This document shows, in pieces, positions 48,401-61,690 of a stretch of 64,000 bases of DNA. Source of the DNA: Ectocarpus siliculosus (taxonomy: Eukaryota; Sar; Phaeophyceae; Ectocarpales; Ectocarpaceae); NCBI GenBank assembly GCA_000310025.1, contig FN648398.1, forward strand, positions 201,837 to 265,836. Direction: 5' to 3'. The position numbers were made by a program, and so were the translations under genes. The notes beneath the pieces are model-generated. The model searched no databases. It was not told the origin of the DNA and saw only the letters and a program-made list of their open reading frames with translations. Position 1 is the stretch's first letter. The number at the start of each line of letters is the position of its first letter.

Positions 48401-51382
48401 ATGTTCCGCAATCAGTACGACACGGATGTGACCGTTTGGAGCCCGCAAGGTCGTCTTCACCAGGTAAGGTGTAGTATGAAACGCCACGGACACGAGCCCC
48501 ACTGTTTTTTTTTGCCCTAGCGCTATTCTGTCCCCGCGGATATGCTGCTGCCGCATCTCTGTTCTGTAGTTCCTGAGAATCGCGAACAGCATGTTCGGCG
48601 TGAGGTTGCGAGTCTCTGCATCATGCCGGCCTGTTGTGGGGTCAGAAACAAGTGATACAGGTGTTGTTGCACACGCGACACTGTTCCGCATCGCCGGACC
48701 CGTGCCGTACGGAGCCACTCACGTAGGCAGCAGCAGTCTTTATTTTGGCATGTAGACGTCTTAGTTGCTGCCACACGAGCTATAGCCACCGGGCGAATTT
48801 TCGCCTTTTACCTTATCTCGAACCCCCCAAATGTCGGCCTTCCCAGGTGGAATATGCGATGGAGGCGGTGAAGCAGGGGGGGGCGTCGTTGGGGCTCCGC
48901 AGCGGTAGCCACGTGGTTCTGGCGGCCCTGAAGAGGGCACCGAACGAGATGTCGGCACCGCAGAAGAAAATCTTCAAGCTCGACAGCAACATGGGCGTGG
49001 CCATCGCGGGGCTCACAGCGGACGCTAGGTCGCTGGCGAAGTACATGCGAACAGAGTGCCTCAACCACAAGTGAGTCGTTCAGTTGTCGCGCCACCTTTC
49101 CTCGACGGCATTGGCTGTGTCTACCGGGGGCACCGCTGTTTCTCTCGGGTATACCTGCGTCGAATGGCGACCGGGGGTTATGATGTGCTGCAGCAACAGC
49201 AGCACGTGAAGAAAAATATCACAAGCACAGCTGGAGGTCAAACACCGCGCGGTAAATATCAAGCACAGTAGTTCAACCGGCCAAGCGATGCCTACCCTTG
49301 GCGCTTGAAAATGTGCCTCTTTCAGTCGATCATCGAAAGATACCTCATGAACTGCCGCAGACAAGCACAGCGGTACATTGGCAGACCCTGGCTAGATCCT
49401 GCAGGATCGCTCAGCGGGCGCACCACCGGTAAACGCATTCCACAGGGGCCAGAATTCCGAGCGCGGAACGTGCTCGAGCAGGTCATAGCTCAAGAATTCT
49501 GGCATTTCTTTCTACTCTTCCATCGTGAAAGTCAGAACGAGTCGATATCGGTATTGAACTCACTGACACAACCATACTCTCACCGTCGACCGTCTAGGCT
49601 ACACCATTCTCTGTCTCCACGCACTTTTGCCAAAATTAAAAACTCAGTCAACCCAATACGAAGATAGCCTCCAGTCGGTGGGGCTACCTGACCCTCACGG
49701 CGATTAAACAGATTGCAAAGTATTTGTATATGCTCGTACGCGCAACCAGGGCGCCGACAATGGGTCACCATACTACGCCGCTCTGTATGCCCATCCCCGC
49801 TGGTTCCTGCAGGATCGCTCAGCGGATGGTAAACACATTATTCTATCAACTCCTGCTTGCAAAAAAACTTGCAGCTTGAATTGAAGGCGGTGATTCCAGC
49901 CTGAACCACGCGCAGCAGAAGAGAAAGGTTCACATGACAAGGAGTCAAAGTCAGGCGTAACGCCTTTTTTCCCTTCCCCGCACGAACGTCACAGAAGAAT
50001 TTGGTTCACACGACAAGGAGGCAGTCAGGTTGTAACCCCTTTGCGTTCCCCGGGACAAAAACGTTCCGCAGGTACGTGTACGGAACCACCATGCAGGCGA
50101 GCCGCTTGGTCCTGGACCTCGCGGACATGCACCAAAGGACCACTCAAAGCTACGTCCGCCGGCCGTACGGCGTGGGCATGCTGGTGGCGGCGCACGACCA
50201 GACGGGGCCGCACCTGTTCCAGACGTGCCCCAGCGGGAACTACTTCGAGTACGTGGCCATGGCGATCGGCGCGCGATCGCAGTCGGCCAAGACTTACCTC
50301 GAGAAGCACTTCGAGGACTTCGAGGTGAGAAGGGTACTGCTGCGCCGCGCCGCGCCGCAGGAGTTTCCCGTGTTGAAGAGACAGCTTGCCGCAAGCGGTG
50401 GAAACAAACGTCGTCGTTAGTATTTTGACTCGATATTCAACAACCGCCCAACTCTGTGTGAAACCTGTCTGTAGCTGTGGATGCTAAGGCGGGGCTGGGT
50501 TGACCGCCAACGGGCCTCGCCGTTCTTTCGTTGACTCCGTGTTGGTCGGCGGGGGGATTGGGCAAGCGTGCCGACTGTACAGGGCGGCGAACTTCCGATG
50601 TTGGGAGCTAGCGCCGTCTTTTTTTTTTTTTTGTTACTCCAACATGCGTACAATGTCTCGTCCGACGATCACACACCCTGTCAAGCTTTACCCACCGGAA
50701 GACTCATTCCCGCGCCGTTTGCGTCTTGTCCTCCTTGTCGCGACAAACCGAGGACAGAACTGCGACCTGGACGAGTTGGTCAAGCATGCCTTGAAGGCGT
50801 TATCTGGCTGTGTGACCGGGGACAAGGAGCTGGACGCGAACGGGCTGACCCTCGCCATCGTCGGCAAGGTGAGGCGCGCCTGATCGAACTGGTTTTCCCA
50901 TGCCTAACCTTCTTGCCGTCTGCATTGGTCGGTCGTGTGGAGTACCTCTCGAATGCCGCGGTTGTCTAGGTGCGGCCAAATTTGTGCTTTTTCCCCGCCC
51001 GCTGTGAACGGTAATTTAGGCCTGCGACACCATTTAAGTGTCAGTACCTTTCTTGTCGTGAAACCCCGTTGAACCTCATTCCGCTCCTGGATGGTTGGGC
51101 GGCAAAGCCAGCGACGGTCGACGAAGCATCCGGGGCGCATTTCTGACCGGGCTTTTGGTGTGGCGGCTTCGGTGTCCGTTGTTTTTTTTCCGTTGAGTAG
51201 GACAAGGTGTTCGAGTCGCTGGAGGGCGAACAGCTGCAGCCCTACATGGATGCCATCGAGCTCGAGGGGAACGCGGCGCAACCCATGGACGAGGGGGACG
51301 GGGAAGAGAAGGTACGCCAACAACCTCCATCATCAATGGGCATGTGTGGCATGTTTGATCATCCCTCTCGCAGGAGGCGTAA
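48401..51382 (+). CDS. PSMA1: 20S proteasome subunit alpha type 1 (alpha6)
   Basis: An outer-ring subunit of the 20S proteasome core, part of the gate through which unfolded proteins enter; it has no protease activity itself. Exons are 48401-48463, 48847-49070, 50072-50324, 50758-50868, 51201-51311 and 51374-51382, phase-matched, for 256 aa (human PSMA1 has 263). The N-terminus [21 protein letters not shown] joined to [11 protein letters not shown] is the alpha-subunit gating signature specific to this subunit. Later landmarks are [34 protein letters not shown] and LAIVGK joined to [11 protein letters not shown], followed by the acidic tail [11 protein letters not shown]. The last intron is only 62 bases; if it is not removed, translation continues for 44 unrelated residues to 51446. 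Introns carry no recognisable elements. The 5' flank is shared with the divergent phosphatase gene. Confidence 0.97.
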
Positions 51383-53663
51383 GCACGTTATGCTCACGAC
51401 ATTCCTGTTGGGCGCTGGTGTTCTTGGCGATGTGTACAATACGTAGGTATAGAACCCGTGCTACTTCGAAGTAGTTTTTTTTCGTTTAGCCAACTATGTA
51501 GTGCGCGTGAGTAAAACACACAGGCGGGTCGTAGTTTCCTTTCGAATTGCAAGTCGAATGCCAGCGAAAGGTGGGTGGGTATCTTAACGGAGCGCCTATA
51601 CTCTGTTCAACTGCAAGCCCCTTTGCCACTAATATTTTGCCGCATCTGTGAGAATAAATATCTCGGCTAGTCGAGGTTAAATACGAGACATGCCCAGTTT
51701 CGATAAAGTACGCCTAACAAATGTCTACACCGCCCGGTGCCACGTGTTGCAATGCAACATGTAGGGGGATGACACTCTTAAAACGTAGGAACCGATCGCC
51801 GCAGATACGGCGCAGCCTGCTGCCCAAATCGAACCCCCACCCCGGGATTCTCTTTCCCAAACGCTTAATACGTCATCGCTTCAATGTTAACTTTGATGCG
51901 AGATCACGTTGGGTTAGTCTCTTGTCCATCCACTGGGATATCATCACTATGGTGTGGTTCCGTGTCCGAGCGATGCTAGGTTATTGCAGCTCCAACGATT
52001 GTCAGCTTTAGAATGTCGTCTCATGCCGCACCCATTTTCGTGTCCCGATTCTGCCTGTTGTCCAATTTCTTCAGGCGCCGGCTCCGGACGCAGGGATGGC
52101 ATGAACGGCGTGAAGCCCTGGCCAGGAGGTGACATGCTGTTCCCTGGCGACAAGAATGACGTTTCGTTCTGTTTTGGTCTTCACACAAGCCGTTTTTAGT
52201 TTCTTTTGCTTTTTGTTGTGGCGGTCCTATGTCGTTCGTATTGCAGCCGGTGCGTGACGTTAGGCTCGCTTCGGTGCTGCCAATGAGAGCTCGTGGGTCG
52301 GGGGGTCGCGTGAGTATAGCGACCATGCGACGATGTAGCCTGTTAGTGGATAGCTCGGAAACATGTGTCCGAAGTTGGCCTGAGTTCGTGGGATTTGACG
52401 CTCATCTGCTCCCGTTTTCGTTTGTTGGGCGAGAAAGTGGCGCGTTTGCCAGGTGACGAGAATGAGAGGCAGAGTTTCGGGTTTACCTAGAAACTTGCGC
52501 TTGGGACATGTTAGCCGTTGTCCTCTTTTTGCTCGCAAAGCGGTTTCTCGACGAACAACGTGACTTTGCGCGGAGTGTACAACGTGTTCGAGTTTTGAGC
52601 TACAATAGGCAAAAAAGTACCCCACCCGTCCACTATTTGACGGGTTGCACCCACCCACAACGACAGGAAGCATGTCCTCTTCTTTGGTTGATCTCGACAA
52701 GCTACCCGATAACGGCCAGCAAGCCCAGTGGGGAGTTGCGACAGGTTTATCTGCGGGCACGCGATGTATGCCTCCTATACTTGCCGCCGGTGGCGATCGA
52801 CGCCTCCCACTTTTAGACACAGAACACGCAGCCAACACGACAGGAGTGAGGTGTGCCAGGCAAACAACGACCTTCATTGATCAGATCACCAGTCTCGACA
52901 GCACATTTTTTTGCAGACAAAACAAGGTTTTCACACGCCACCCACGTTGATGAAGCTTTGCAACCACTTCTTCAAGAGAAAACTAGAGAAAACGTCTTCC
53001 GTGTGAGACAACCATTGGTGGACGCGACGACCAAGGAGAGGGGCAGGTAAAACAATTTTCTTGGAAATTGCTCGGGGATGAAAATCCTCCGTCTGCCCCT
53101 GGGGCAGGATAGCATCTTCTTCGGGGACCTGCACGACAGAGGACCCGACACATACTCCTTTGCTGCAGGCAGTAGCGTCCTTTCAAAGCCCTTTTTACCT
53201 GCACATAAACCTCGCCCCCTGTGGCTACATCACAGTGGTGGTTGCGTTGGATGTCGCCCATAATGTAACGGGCAGAAGGTTAATCGTTGATCATGCATCG
53301 TTTTTTTCATCACCGTGTCTTGTTCCCGTCTCGAAGATCTGAAACAACTGCCCGCAGAGCGAGCTGAGTGCTAAGCGCCACCAAAGATCCCCAAATATCA
53401 CCCATAAATACCATCCAACACGCACACCGGACTACCTCCTGCACACATGCCCCGCCACCTCGAGATACCCGAGAGACAGAGACATGGAGAGTGATGGATC
53501 CATGATCGGCCACGCGCGGGGGCACCAAACACAGCGTAGTCCACGTGGACGAAAGACTCTTATCTGTCGGCCCCCCTCCACGTTTGTCTTTGTCCGCTGC
53601 CACGTCTCCCGTACTGCTGCTGTGTAGCAAACGCTATTTTCCCACATCCCACTTAGCTCAGAG
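51383..53663. other. Intergenic region, proteasome alpha / thioredoxin
   Basis: Two genes run head to tail here. A 65-codon plus-strand frame ending at 53050 has an acceptor-like T-rich tract and AG near 52918, and reads HVDEALQPLLQEKTREN, but it cannot be linked to any other exon or family. A 205-codon minus-strand frame (52260-52877) looks random. No gene is called. Confidence 0.5.
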
Positions 53664-56600
53664 ATGAAAGCATCCTGCGCTTTGGCAGTGGTCTTGGGCC
53701 TCTGCAGGGGGCCCACAGCAGTGGTGTCGTTCCTTCCCCCCCCGGCCACGGCGCTTGCCGGTGCAAAGAGCAGTGCTCCGGTAGCGGCCGGGCCGTTGAT
53801 TGCTGCTTCAAGCGTTGCTGCGGGGGGCCGTGGCTCTCGCCTGGCTGCGGCCCGGGAGGACTGCAAGAGCTGCATGGAGGCGGAGCTGTTGGAGGAGGAG
53901 AGGAAGGCAGCCGCAAAGGGGGGCGGGGCGGAAGGCGCTGCGACCAGGAGGGCAGCGTTGGAAGAGGTAGTGTGTTGGCGTGCGAGAGAGTATTTTTCGA
54001 AAGAAGTTAGCCCACCACCCCACATGGGCAGATGGGGGTGTGTGCGCGCGGTCGATGCTCCTTGGTCCTGCTGTGCTGAAAGCCTTGACACGACCGTCCC
54101 TGTGATACAATTACTGTTTGTGCTGTTGGTGGCCTTGCCATATAGAACACGAACGGTTGATTCTAGATGCGCGGGCCTGCAACTTGAATTACAGGTACAC
54201 GTAGTTGCTCTTGGTGTCGAATGGACTACGACCAGAGACGCCGGTAAGCACCTCCTTTCCCCAAAGCGCAACCTTGAACTGCTCTTCGTATGAAGTATGA
54301 TGGTGTAAACGGGGTATTGGCTAACCTTCCGCATTCAACTCGTAACCTGTGGTAGATTATGACTGCATACGAAGGTCTATGCCGCAGATATAGGCAGGGG
54401 TGAACTGCAACCCGGGTCCACGTGGACGCAGCAGTGCACCACATATGGACGAAATTAGCCCGCGTGGGGCCACATCCACCGTCGACGGTACCTGCCGCGA
54501 CTGGCCTTCAGCCCGAACTAGTCGGCTCAATCGTAGCGGTTATCCGGAACGGCAGACGTGCACAGGAGAGTCAGCTGTCAGTTAGACACCCATCTTCATG
54601 CACTCCGCCGTTCCTAATAAAACACGCTCTACTGCTGTACCGTCGCCTTTGAAATGACATGGAAATTGAATTTCACTTCCCCCTTCCCTTTCCGCTCGAT
54701 TCTCGATTGACCGCAGTATAACCGGCGGGAAAAAGCTCGCAACACGAAGATAGCATTCGGGTCGTTCCTGTCGGCGGTGGGGCTGTTCTTTTTCCAGCAT
54801 GCCGCCATCGCCCCCGCACAGGTACAGTATGACCACTGTTTTTTTTTTGCATCGGCCCCGCTAACCGGCTGGCCAATCAAAAGAGCGTCGGTCTTTCTAT
54901 GTGGTCTGGTCGTGTACGTTTGCAACACAGAACAAATAGTTTTAATAGTGGCTCTGCAGTGAGCTTTTCCGGACCGGGTGTTAAACCCCTGCGATACGTG
55001 AATGGGTAGAGTTGACCTCGCGTGATGTGGAAGTGTGCGTGTAGCGCGCGGGTGTCTTTCCCTTGCTACACGTGTTCGGCACTGATTTGTGTTGAGAGCA
55101 TTCTCCGCGTGTTATTAGGAGAGAGCTGTTGCCTCAGCGGATGTGCTCGAGCAACCTCGACGATGACAGCCGTCAGCGAGCAGTACGTACTTCTTTTCCA
55201 GGTCTCAGTCGTGATGGTTAGTGCTGGATTAACTCGTTTCCCTCACTCTCTCGATCTCGCATAACTTCGCGACACGTCATCTTGGAAACACCCTAGCAAT
55301 TCGAGGAATCATTCCCTTGTGCCCGTTGCCAGTCGGGACCGCATGCTGTCTATTTTCGGTTGATGCCGTCGACGTGTATGTGGTGTGTACAAGTTCGTTC
55401 GAAGTGCTCAGGGAGTACGGATGTGCCGGCACTTCTGAACCTCTAATGTTGGTCGAGGCGGGGGACGCTTACTTCCTCTTGTGGGTTACAATGTACAGAG
55501 TTGCCGCTATGGCGTAGCTTTTAGTGTAGGGGTTCTTCACCGGGCTCGCCAATGATAATGGTGCTCAACATCTTGTGTTTTGATACAATGTTGAGAGGGA
55601 AGTTCTTACCAGCCAAGTCCTTGTGTGCGTACGTTATCTTTTTCTTTTTTTTTCTTGGAGCCTCACGCTTTAGTTGTTGTCATTTTTTTTCGCCACACAG
55701 GCGAACCCGGTGGTCCTATTGCGGGCAATGGAGACTTCCTCGGCCCCGCTGGCGACCGCCCTCACGAACGGGAAGCCCACGGTGGTAGACTTCTACGCCG
55801 ACTGGTAAGTGCGGCCTCGCATGGTCTTGCTTATCTCCCTTGTGTGTGTGCGGCAGTCGGCATGCGTGCATCTGAAACCGTTGTTCTTTTACGATACCCC
55901 GTACCCCGAGAATGATGCCGACGGTTCACGCTCCCTGCCCAATACGCACACAATACTTGCAGGTATAGTTGCTCAGCGCTTGTAGTGTGGACCGTTGTTT
56001 CGCGTGTAGATCGCTCACGGATTGGGTTTGGGTACATATAGGCAAATCACAGAGGCAGCGGGAGCTTCGTCTCATGCGAGACGACTTGTGGTCAATCGTC
56101 TACATCAGTGATTGCTTTATATGAAATGTATCCCTCCGAGATTTTTTTTTCATCTTCACCCCGTACTCATCTGCACGAAGCAGCCAAACGTGATCTCACC
56201 TGTGCAGCTGGTTACTGCTGAGCACAGAGACGTTGAAAAGAAGTAGCAGGATCTGGACGCCGATAGGGCACCGGTAGCGAAGTCTGGCACACTTGTTGCA
56301 CGCCGGCATGTACGCGCTGCAAGTCACACCATGCGCTTTTTGAGTGGCAACCACACCACCAACCTTGCCTGCCCCCTGGGTGTTCGTCCGTTTGGACCAA
56401 GGTGCGAGAACTGCAAGGCGATGGCACCCAGCATGAGGGAGATCGAGGAGCAGTTTAAGAACCAGATCAATTTTGTGGTGGTGGACGGCAGCGCCGAGAA
56501 GAACTACGACTTGGTGAGTACCCTTATAGGGTACGGCGATCGGACGATCGGACATGTGTTTTCGGCAAGACTGTAAAGGGTACAGCAGCACTACGGACCT

Positions 56601-57759
56601 CGCCCCAAGTTTTGCCAGCCCCTTGGTCCATCTCAAACGAACAGATACTTCGAATTGTCTACAACCTTCGAAGTTTCCACCTTTTAACAACATAATACAA
56701 CAGTGAACGAAGGGATTTGAGCGCTCAGCTTGAAGCTTGGCGACCTTATGAGGCCCATTCACTCGACGGCTGTCCCTACACGGTCGTTGTCCGATGTGTT
56801 CGCACGCCGCACCACATCTTTCGACTGGATCTGTAGTAGCAAGGGCTTGCTGCTGCCCTTCCCTCCTTGCTGCTTCGTGTACAAAGCATTTGCCACCTCT
56901 TACCAGTCACATCCTTGCTTGGCTGTTTGACCCCCCCCTGACAACGGAAAGGTGGACGCGTTCAGGGTGGACGGTATCCCTCACTTGGCGATGGTCAATG
57001 GCAACGGGGAGGTAGAGACGGCCATTATCGGAGCGGTACCGAAGGACGTGAGTACCCCCTTCCTGACGTCAGAGGGGGTGTTGCGTCCCATTCCTTGCTG
57101 ATTTTTCTCACGTGTGCTTGTCAGGTTACCGTATTTCTCCTCGCGAAGTCCCTTCGGGGTTAAGAGCTCGTCGCATGCGCGCTTTTGCGAAAGGAAACGC
57201 GCGATGTGCAGACTGAGTAACTCGTGGCTGAACGAATCGCATGTAGTGTGGGGTACTAAGAATTTTTTGAATTATTTCTTAATTTTTTTTTAATTTTTTG
57301 AATCAAATATTGTGCGAAAAAAGTTAACTTAACAAATTATCCCCGTGCGGTATTTGCCGCACATGCGTGTGGACAAGGGTTTATTTTTCTATTAGTTTAT
57401 GCCCTTCCCCGCGTTGCTTGAACGGTTCAAATCTTCATGTTCCGTCGGGACGTCGACTCTAAACCGTTGCGCCTGTTTGTGTGCATCTTGCATCCGACGT
57501 CCAACACGTTTTGTGGCAACATGGGCTGACCAATCCCTCACAACTCCGTCCGTGCGAAGGAAAACTCACCCTGCATTCATTCTCGCTTCTGCTCCTCCCC
57601 CCGCCCCCGCGCCCGCGGTGTCCGTTCCGCTTGTGCGGACAGGTTGTGGTGGACGACATCAAGGCCTTGTTGGCCGGTCGGCCCTTGCCTTTCAAGGGTT
57701 TCGACATGTTCGAAGGGGAGGACCACAACATCAAGGGACAGATCGAGATCGACGGGTGA
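53664..57759 (+). CDS. HCF164-like membrane-anchored plastid thioredoxin
   Basis: A thioredoxin-fold protein expected at the thylakoid membrane. In plants HCF164 passes reducing power to the lumen and is needed for cytochrome c maturation and b6f assembly. Exons 53664-53966, 54717-54821, 55701-55804, 56402-56513, 56952-57047 and 57643-57759 give 278 aa with all phases matching. Residues 1-20 are signal-peptide-like, followed by VSFLPPP, a phenylalanine motif of the bipartite plastid type. An acidic stretch with a CKSC motif comes next, then one membrane helix (about 113-133, [15 protein letters not shown]). The thioredoxin domain has VVDFYADW joined to CENC (Cys172 and Cys175, active site WCENC, created by the exon 3/4 junction) and the cis-proline in GIPHL (Pro218). 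The tail [16 protein letters not shown] is typical of the cyanobacterial TxlA/HCF164 group only in its general position. Confidence 0.92.
57243..57345. repeat. AT-rich low-complexity patch in the thioredoxin gene
   Basis: A locally A/T-rich, T-homopolymer-rich stretch in the fifth intron, in sharp contrast to its surroundings. It carries no gene signal. Confidence 0.7.
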
Positions 57760-60308
57760 AGGCGCGGACCGATTTTTGTTTTTGTCCGCCGTGTTTCCAC
57801 CCCCAATTTTGGTCTTTCATCGAATGCGCTGTGTTGTTTTCTTGGATTTGGTGAGGAATCTGACTGAGTTGGATCGCACCGGGCCGGGGGAGGGCATGTT
57901 GCGACCTGCCATGCCGAGCAGGGCGTTGACTTGTTTATCGTACCAGGACTTGGCGGCTGGGGGCGCCGTGGTTTGATTCGGGGGAAGGATGCAATATTTG
58001 ACCGCCCTGGTCTTGTAGCATACTTCAGCACGATAATATTTTAAGTAGTAATATCAAACGAATGTGTTGGGCGTGCGGCGACGGCGTGCAGCATATGTCT
58101 CGGCCTGAGAAATGGTGACTGCATTCATTCGGGTGGGGCGGTGGAGCCGACCCTTCGTGAAACACTCCGCGCTTGGAGGCCCGCCTTAGTTTTCGTGTGC
58201 CGTGGTGGTGGACGGTGGGGATGTAGTTGCGAGGCGAGCGTGGTCATTCCGAGAGCTTGCTCCTGGCACCCTTGCCCTCTCACGGCCCATTTTTCTATGA
58301 CCATTGCGCTGAAGTGACGGGGTCTGGGGGTATCGTACACCTCTATCCCCTCGACAGCGGTTGCCGAGTACCTGCCGTTCGATGTCGTGAGCAGTCAATG
58401 TCGTCTTGGGCACTGTTGTCGCTTTGTGGTATAATAGTCGTTCACCAGAGTTTGAGCTTGCTTCTGTATCACGCGTGGTGGCGTGGTTTGGTTAAGTGGG
58501 CGGGGGTGCGGCGTCGTGCGGCCGTAGGTTCACCGTGTGTTTGTGAACGTGAAAGAAACTTGGCTTGGTGGCTGTACGGCAAGACTAGGCGTTCTTATGG
58601 TTGCCTTCCGCTCTTCTCCGAGTTCCGGCTTGTTCGGTAGAGGTTGTGCAGTCGCCGTACCTGGCCGTACGGTCGTTGTAAATATTGGGAGTTCTTTTGA
58701 GGCTTCTCGTTGGGATCGGAGGAAGGGAAGTAATGTTGCTGCGGACGTATACAGAGTATCCTGCAGTGGGCACTACAGAGAGAAGGCAGGCGTGCCATTA
58801 CAATTATTTCAGGGTGAGTGAAGGTCGCCGAAGAAGATCGACGCACTTTGGTGTTGAGTTAGTTGCTGGGATTACATGAAGGCCCAGCCTCGAATATTCG
58901 TTTCGAGATCAACTTGTTTCGTTCCCATCGGCATGGCTCTACGCTGCCGTCAGTGGGTAGCATATGAGCAAGAAAAATGTCTTTCGTTTCTGCGAGTGCA
59001 TCGTTGCAAAATGGCACGTACATTGCCCAGAACTGAAAATTAAGAACTACCCAACACGAAAATGTTGAGAAGCTAACTCGTGATCATCGTGCTTCTCAGC
59101 AGAAAACAACACGCACGCGTTCATCCCTAGGGGAACAGTCACTACCGGTAGGATGCCAAAGATGTGGCCTATATGAACATGACGGGTTTGAAATTGCTGC
59201 AGTAGATGTTTCCTTGTACACAAGCTTTTTATGCAGCAGTACCGGCCAGGAGATAACAAACAAACGTCAAAATCTGGTCTAGGCTCAGCGTCTTATTTCG
59301 TCGCCACTGCTGTACGCACCGTTCTTCCGTTTTCGGAGCAAACGGAGTGATGAAGTCGTGTGCCGTCGTGCCGGTTCCGTGCGGCGCATTATATGCCGGT
59401 TCGGTCGGCGGGATAATAAACGTTTGGCTGGTGGAGGTAGATATTCTATTTTTTGGTGCACTCGGTGCTCGGTGCACTCCAGTCTCAAGGAGATTGAATC
59501 ACCGGATTCAGCAATTCTAGGTCTTGAGATGGGACGACCCCCACCTGCTGCTCTCACTCCTAATCCTGTATACGTACTCCAGCTTCTCCCGACCTCGTGC
59601 AGGCCACAATTGATTATTGTGGGTTGTTGTGGGGGACATTTTACAGCAGTCGTGCGGCATCTGCAAGATTACGTTGTGATGTATTCAACATACGTAGCCA
59701 ATTCAACATCATGTGTGCCTCTTCTCCGGAGAGTCAAAGCAATGCGAAATGCTGTTGCGCAGACATTTGCAGGTGTCAGCCTTCACCGCCACGCGGCGAA
59801 AACTGAGCGAAAATTCCCAGAATAAAATATCCGCGTGATGGTTGCATCATCCAGCAGGCGCCCCTCTCTTTCAACCTGCATTATTATTGTTACGACTGTT
59901 CCAACGTACATGCTCCGTGGTCTGCAGCAGTAGTATGCGTAGGGCAAGTTTATCTCCTCTGACAACAACATATCTCGAACGTCGGTGATGCTACTTCTTT
60001 AGACTACTATCTGAAAGCATTGGTCTCCTTTGTGTGCAGTCGAAGGGAAGCAAGTGAGTCTCTACGCGTTGAAACGTCTGCTTTCTACACGATATTGTCC
60101 CGCCGAAACATTGCACAAAAAAAAAAAGTTTCATACACATATACATATATATATGTATACAGCATGAGAAATCGACCAAGTCACAATCTCTCTTGGTTGG
60201 GCATCCGATCCACTAATTTAACTGAAAGAAGAACAGCTTTCCGTACGGACCTCCACTGACTCGTGGCGTCGTGTTGGCCTTGCACCGGCATCGCCCACAG
60301 CCCCGTGG

Positions 60309-60638
60309 ATGGATGATGGCACATATTATCGTCTGGTGAACTCCTGTGTCGATCACTTTCTTGAAGTCCTCGGGCCTCGACTGGACCGATGGGCAGAGGC
60401 CAAGGCTGGGCGTTGGAAAGACAATGTCGAAGATGAACATGTAATCGAGGACGAGGGCCATGCACATTGGCAGGCGAGAACACTCAGAAGAAATTGGCGT
60501 GCATTTTGTGCTACCAACTTGGTACTGAAGGATCGCTCTTCTTGCTGCTTGTGTACGGAATTCGGCGCTGCTTGCGATTCTGCCTTTGGTACAGTAACCT
60601 GGGGACATGATCGTGTGCGTACAAAGTGCGTTGTATAA
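60309..60638 (+). CDS. Unassigned open frame, 109 aa, doubtful
   Basis: I do not recognise this sequence. The first 75 residues (beginning MDDGTYYRLVNSCVDHF, with WAEAKAGRWKDNVEDEH and a Trp-rich end) have a more protein-like composition than other frames around it, including charged helical stretches. The rest, after about residue 78, is Cys-rich and looks random. No splice partner, repeat copy or family motif supports it. A 155-codon minus-strand frame overlaps it. It could be a decayed mobile-element fragment or chance. Confidence 0.2.
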   Translation: MDDGTYYRLVNSCVDHFLEVLGPRLDRWAEAKAGRWKDNVEDEHVIEDEGHAHWQARTLRRNWRAFCATNLVLKDRSSCCLCTEFGAACDSAFGTVTWGHDRVRTKCVV

Positions 60639-61690
60639 ATGCTGTTTGCGTTTGGAGCAAACATCGGTTTCCCATTTCATGCAAGAAAGTAGTGTGGGGA
60701 GCGTGTACCTCTCCTCTCTGTTACCTTGTCCGCAGTTCGGTATCTTCTACCTGGAGCTTGCTTGTAGGGATGGAAGTGTTGTGTATCATAATGTTGCGAC
60801 TCAATCGAGTCCGCGAGCAAATCAAGACAGAGTAACTCTAGAAGAAGCACAGCGGCGACATTACTATCGTGGGCATGAAGGTGTGATTCTGGGCTACAAG
60901 TAAAAGGGGCGCGTCTATGTGCTTGGTGGGTCTACACATTCTGGGACTGCACGCGAGGAAGCTTACGTCTTGCCACCGAATAATATAGTCCAAAATCTAG
61001 TCTAAGTACTCTGCCACGATTGACATAAAATGTAGAGACGAAGTCCAATGGCTTTCTTTCTCTTGCATTACACTGCCATCGTCCGTCCTCCATCGGACTC
61101 GCTGTGATATACGTTTCTTACCGCACCCGCGCTTAGACTACACTTTTGAAAATACCGCGTGAGGTTCGCTGTGAGCCTCAGTATTTGATTGTGGTAAGTA
61201 TAATTTGTTGAACAAGATCCCGTTTGTTCTGGTTGCCAATTCGCATGGGGCAAACGTACCCTCCTAGTAGGTACGAATGGTACACCACACTAACTCTTGA
61301 CGGGTGCGCCCCATGCTGTCCTCCTGCTCGCAACGTTCACGTATGTTTCTGTCCCCTGGCTGCTGTGTCGTGTATTCACTGCGTTCTGGCCGCAATACGA
61401 TCAGTTCGAGGACCATCAAGACTTCAGGTGGGAATTATCTCGGGCTTTCAGTATTGAGAATTGGTGAGGTCTCGTTCCTACGGGAGTCGGGAAACCTGTC
61501 GAGAATCTCGAACAGGCCGAACTTGTACGTCCGTTCTACAAAACCATGCTCGAAGTATTGCAGAGTTTCTTGGGTAAGAAATCAGTCGCTGGTTGGAAAA
61601 TATTGGAGTGTTACTCTCGCCAAGAAGGGAAGCGAAGAAAAACCGCCCACCTGGGTATCTAGCTTGGACACGTAGAGCTATGGGGGGGGG

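Noticed and set aside
52260-52877. 205-codon minus-strand frame
   Set aside because: Composition and lack of motifs or junctions suggest chance; the flanking genes are both on the plus strand.
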